Shown in pieces: positions 62,682-64,000 of a stretch of DNA of 64,000 bases (positions within the stretch are counted from its first letter, which is position 1; the number at the start of each line of letters is the position of its first letter). This DNA comes from an uncultured Acetatifactor sp. Its GTDB lineage: Bacteria; Bacillota; Clostridia; Lachnospirales; Lachnospiraceae. Both the position numbers and the translations under genes were made by a program. The DNA is taken from NCBI GenBank assembly GCA_910588225.1, contig CAJUQT010000004.1, positions 24,393 through 88,392 of the forward strand. Reading direction: 5' to 3'. The notes below the pieces were generated by a model. It was not told the origin of the DNA and searched no databases. It was given only the letters and a program-made list of their open reading frames with translations.

Positions 62682-62810
62682 ACTTTAACATACCTGTCTG
62701 AAAGCACGTTACCTGTTTCTATTGTGCGTCAGTTTTTATTGCTTTTTTACAATAAAAGTGTATGATAGTTTTTAACGATTAACAATTTCAACCACGAGAT
62801 TTGTGTTTGC

Positions 62811-62866
62811 GTGCTGCTTTTCACAAACTCGAAATCCTCCGATGGATTTGCGAAGCAAAGCAGCAC
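62811..62866 (+). other. Leader hairpin upstream of hflK
   Basis: GTGCTGCTTT (62811-62820) pairs with AAAGCAGCAC (62857-62866), and AAATCC (62832-62837) pairs with GGATTT (62844-62849) inside. There is no T run, so it is not a standard terminator. It ends 16 bases before the start codon, near the ribosome site. Confidence 0.6.
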
Positions 62867-62881
62867 AGAAATGAGGCAAAA

Positions 62882-63943
62882 ATGAGAAATGATTCTTTCC
62901 GTAATTGGAGAAATGGTTTTGAAACCATGAACGGAGGCCAGAGCAATGGGGAGAGTACTCCCGGAAAAAAGAAACCATTCGGCAGGATTTTCGGCATTGC
63001 GGCTCTGGTCTTCATCCTGCTGATTCTGGGACTGAATTCCACTTATGAAATCAAGGAGCAGGAACAGGCCGTACTGATTACCCTGGGCAAGGCCCAGGCC
63101 GTCACCGAACCCGGGCTGCATTTCAAGATACCCTTTATTCAGCAGGTCCGGAAGGTGAACACCACCATTCAGGGATTTGCCATCGGTTACACCACCGAGC
63201 ACAATGAAGTCAACGAAGAAGAGTCCCTGATGATTACCTCGGATTTCAATTTCATCGACGTGGATTTCTACGTGGAATACCGTTACAGCGATCCTGTAAA
63301 AGCACTGTATGCTTCTCAGAATCCTCTGGATATCCTTCGGAATATCAGTCAGAGCTGCATCCGTACCGTAATCGGCAGCTATCCGGTGGACGATGTCCTG
63401 ACCACCGGCAAAAATGAAATCCAGGCATCCATCAAAGAAATGATTCTGAAGCGGCTTGCAGCTCAGGATATCGGGATTCAGCTGGTCAATATCACCATCC
63501 AGGATTCCGAACCGCCCACCACCGAAGTCATGGAGGCTTTTAAGGCTGTAGAAACCGCCAAACAGGGCAAGGAAACGGCATTGAACAATGCCAACAAATA
63601 CCGCAACGAACAATTGCCCTCCGCTCAGGCCCAGGCAGACGGCATCATCAAGGATGCCGAAGCCCGGAAGACGGAGCGTATCAATGAAGCAACTGCACAG
63701 GTGGCCCGCTTCAACGCCATGTACGAAGAATATATCAAGAATCCGGTGGTCACCAGACAGCGTATGTTTTATGAGGCGATGGAAAATGTCCTTCCGGATT
63801 TGAAAGTCATTATCGAAAGTGCCGACGGCAATATGCAGACCATCTATCCCCTGGATTCCTTTACGGGAAACGATGATAATGATACCTCCTCACAGCCTGC
63901 TCAGCCCACAGGCAGCACCACAGACGAGACACAGAATCCATAA
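62882..63943 (+). CDS. hflK: FtsH protease modulator HflK
   Basis: A 353-residue SPFH protein starting MRNDSFRNWRNG after GAGG. One helix (RIFGIAALVFILLILGLNSTY, about 38-58) is followed by the SPFH domain (EIKEQEQAVLITLGKAQAVTEPGLHFKIPF). A coiled-coil region comes next (about 215-300, Ala/Glu/Gln-rich) and a Thr/Ser/Gln-rich tail. HflK with HflC forms a membrane cage around FtsH. HflC would be expected downstream but lies beyond the window; 63944-64000 shows no start of it that I can support. Confidence 0.92.
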   Translation: MRNDSFRNWRNGFETMNGGQSNGESTPGKKKPFGRIFGIAALVFILLILGLNSTYEIKEQEQAVLITLGKAQAVTEPGLHFKIPFIQQVRKVNTTIQGFAIGYTTEHNEVNEEESLMITSDFNFIDVDFYVEYRYSDPVKALYASQNPLDILRNISQSCIRTVIGSYPVDDVLTTGKNEIQASIKEMILKRLAAQDIGIQLVNITIQDSEPPTTEVMEAFKAVETAKQGKETALNNANKYRNEQLPSAQAQADGIIKDAEARKTERINEATAQVARFNAMYEEYIKNPVVTRQRMFYEAMENVLPDLKVIIESADGNMQTIYPLDSFTGNDDNDTSSQPAQPTGSTTDETQNP

Positions 63944-64000
63944 GTTGTGCGCCAAAGGGACTTTATCCTTCAGTGCCATCGCGCAGCGATTTTAATCGCA

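Overview
The window looks like chromosomal DNA from a gut-type Firmicute, most likely a Lachnospiraceae/Clostridia member. Supporting signs are strong AGGAGG-type ribosome binding sites, LplB/YtcP-type sugar ABC transporters with lipoprotein solute-binding proteins, YesM/YesN-type and membrane-bound AraC regulators, an N-terminally extended oleate hydratase and a roughly balanced GC content. I saw no rRNA, tRNA, CRISPR array, phage or insertion sequence. The species assignment is inference.

Positions 1-25,730 form a carbohydrate-utilisation region. A minus-strand operon (6,056 to the left edge) encodes a sugar isomerase-like protein, a cysteine desulfurase-family protein, one or two small proteins, a GH29 alpha-L-fucosidase and a GH42 beta-galactosidase cut by the window edge. 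A lone lipoprotein binding protein is divergent from a YesM-type histidine kinase. A second minus-strand operon (16,176 to 9,882) encodes GH29, a CE15-like glucuronoyl esterase, two ABC permeases and a binding protein. It is divergent from a YesN-type AraC response regulator. A 910-residue GH67/GH115-like enzyme, a GH2 enzyme and a third GH29 follow. Three minus-strand promoters share one exact layout: TTGAA-N23-TTCAA, 23 bp, then TATAAT. This suggests one regulator, probably the YesN-like protein, controls them together.

Positions 25,797-39,385 are housekeeping and membrane functions. They hold cardiolipin synthase, a nuclease-domain gene fragment, a GLUG-repeat surface protein overlapping an MMPL/RND transporter, a YcaQ-type DNA glycosylase homologue, two TetR regulators and oleate hydratase. 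The first TetR promoter and the region upstream of the MMPL gene share a sequence block. The second TetR gene lies next to oleate hydratase and has a long palindrome in its promoter region.

Positions 39,487-54,936 are a second glycan locus. It has GH95, two GH43 enzymes, a serine hydrolase, a binding protein, two permeases, a membrane AraC regulator and a divergent CE8 pectinesterase. Two genes in it carry a related leader that can fold into a long basal stem around a conserved core, with compensating stem changes between copies. A third, core-deleted copy lies in tandem with one of them. The AraC regulator has a separate, highly structured leader of about 150 nt.

Positions 55,233-63,943 hold D-lactate dehydrogenase, L-rhamnose mutarotase, TadA, an SPFH/ribbon-helix-helix pair, a membrane protein/XRE/lipoprotein cluster, a PlsC-like acyltransferase and HflK.

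Together the enzymes point to fucose-, galactose-, arabinose- or xylose- and uronate-containing plant or host glycans (pectin side chains, xyloglucan, arabinogalactan). The exact substrate cannot be read from sequence.
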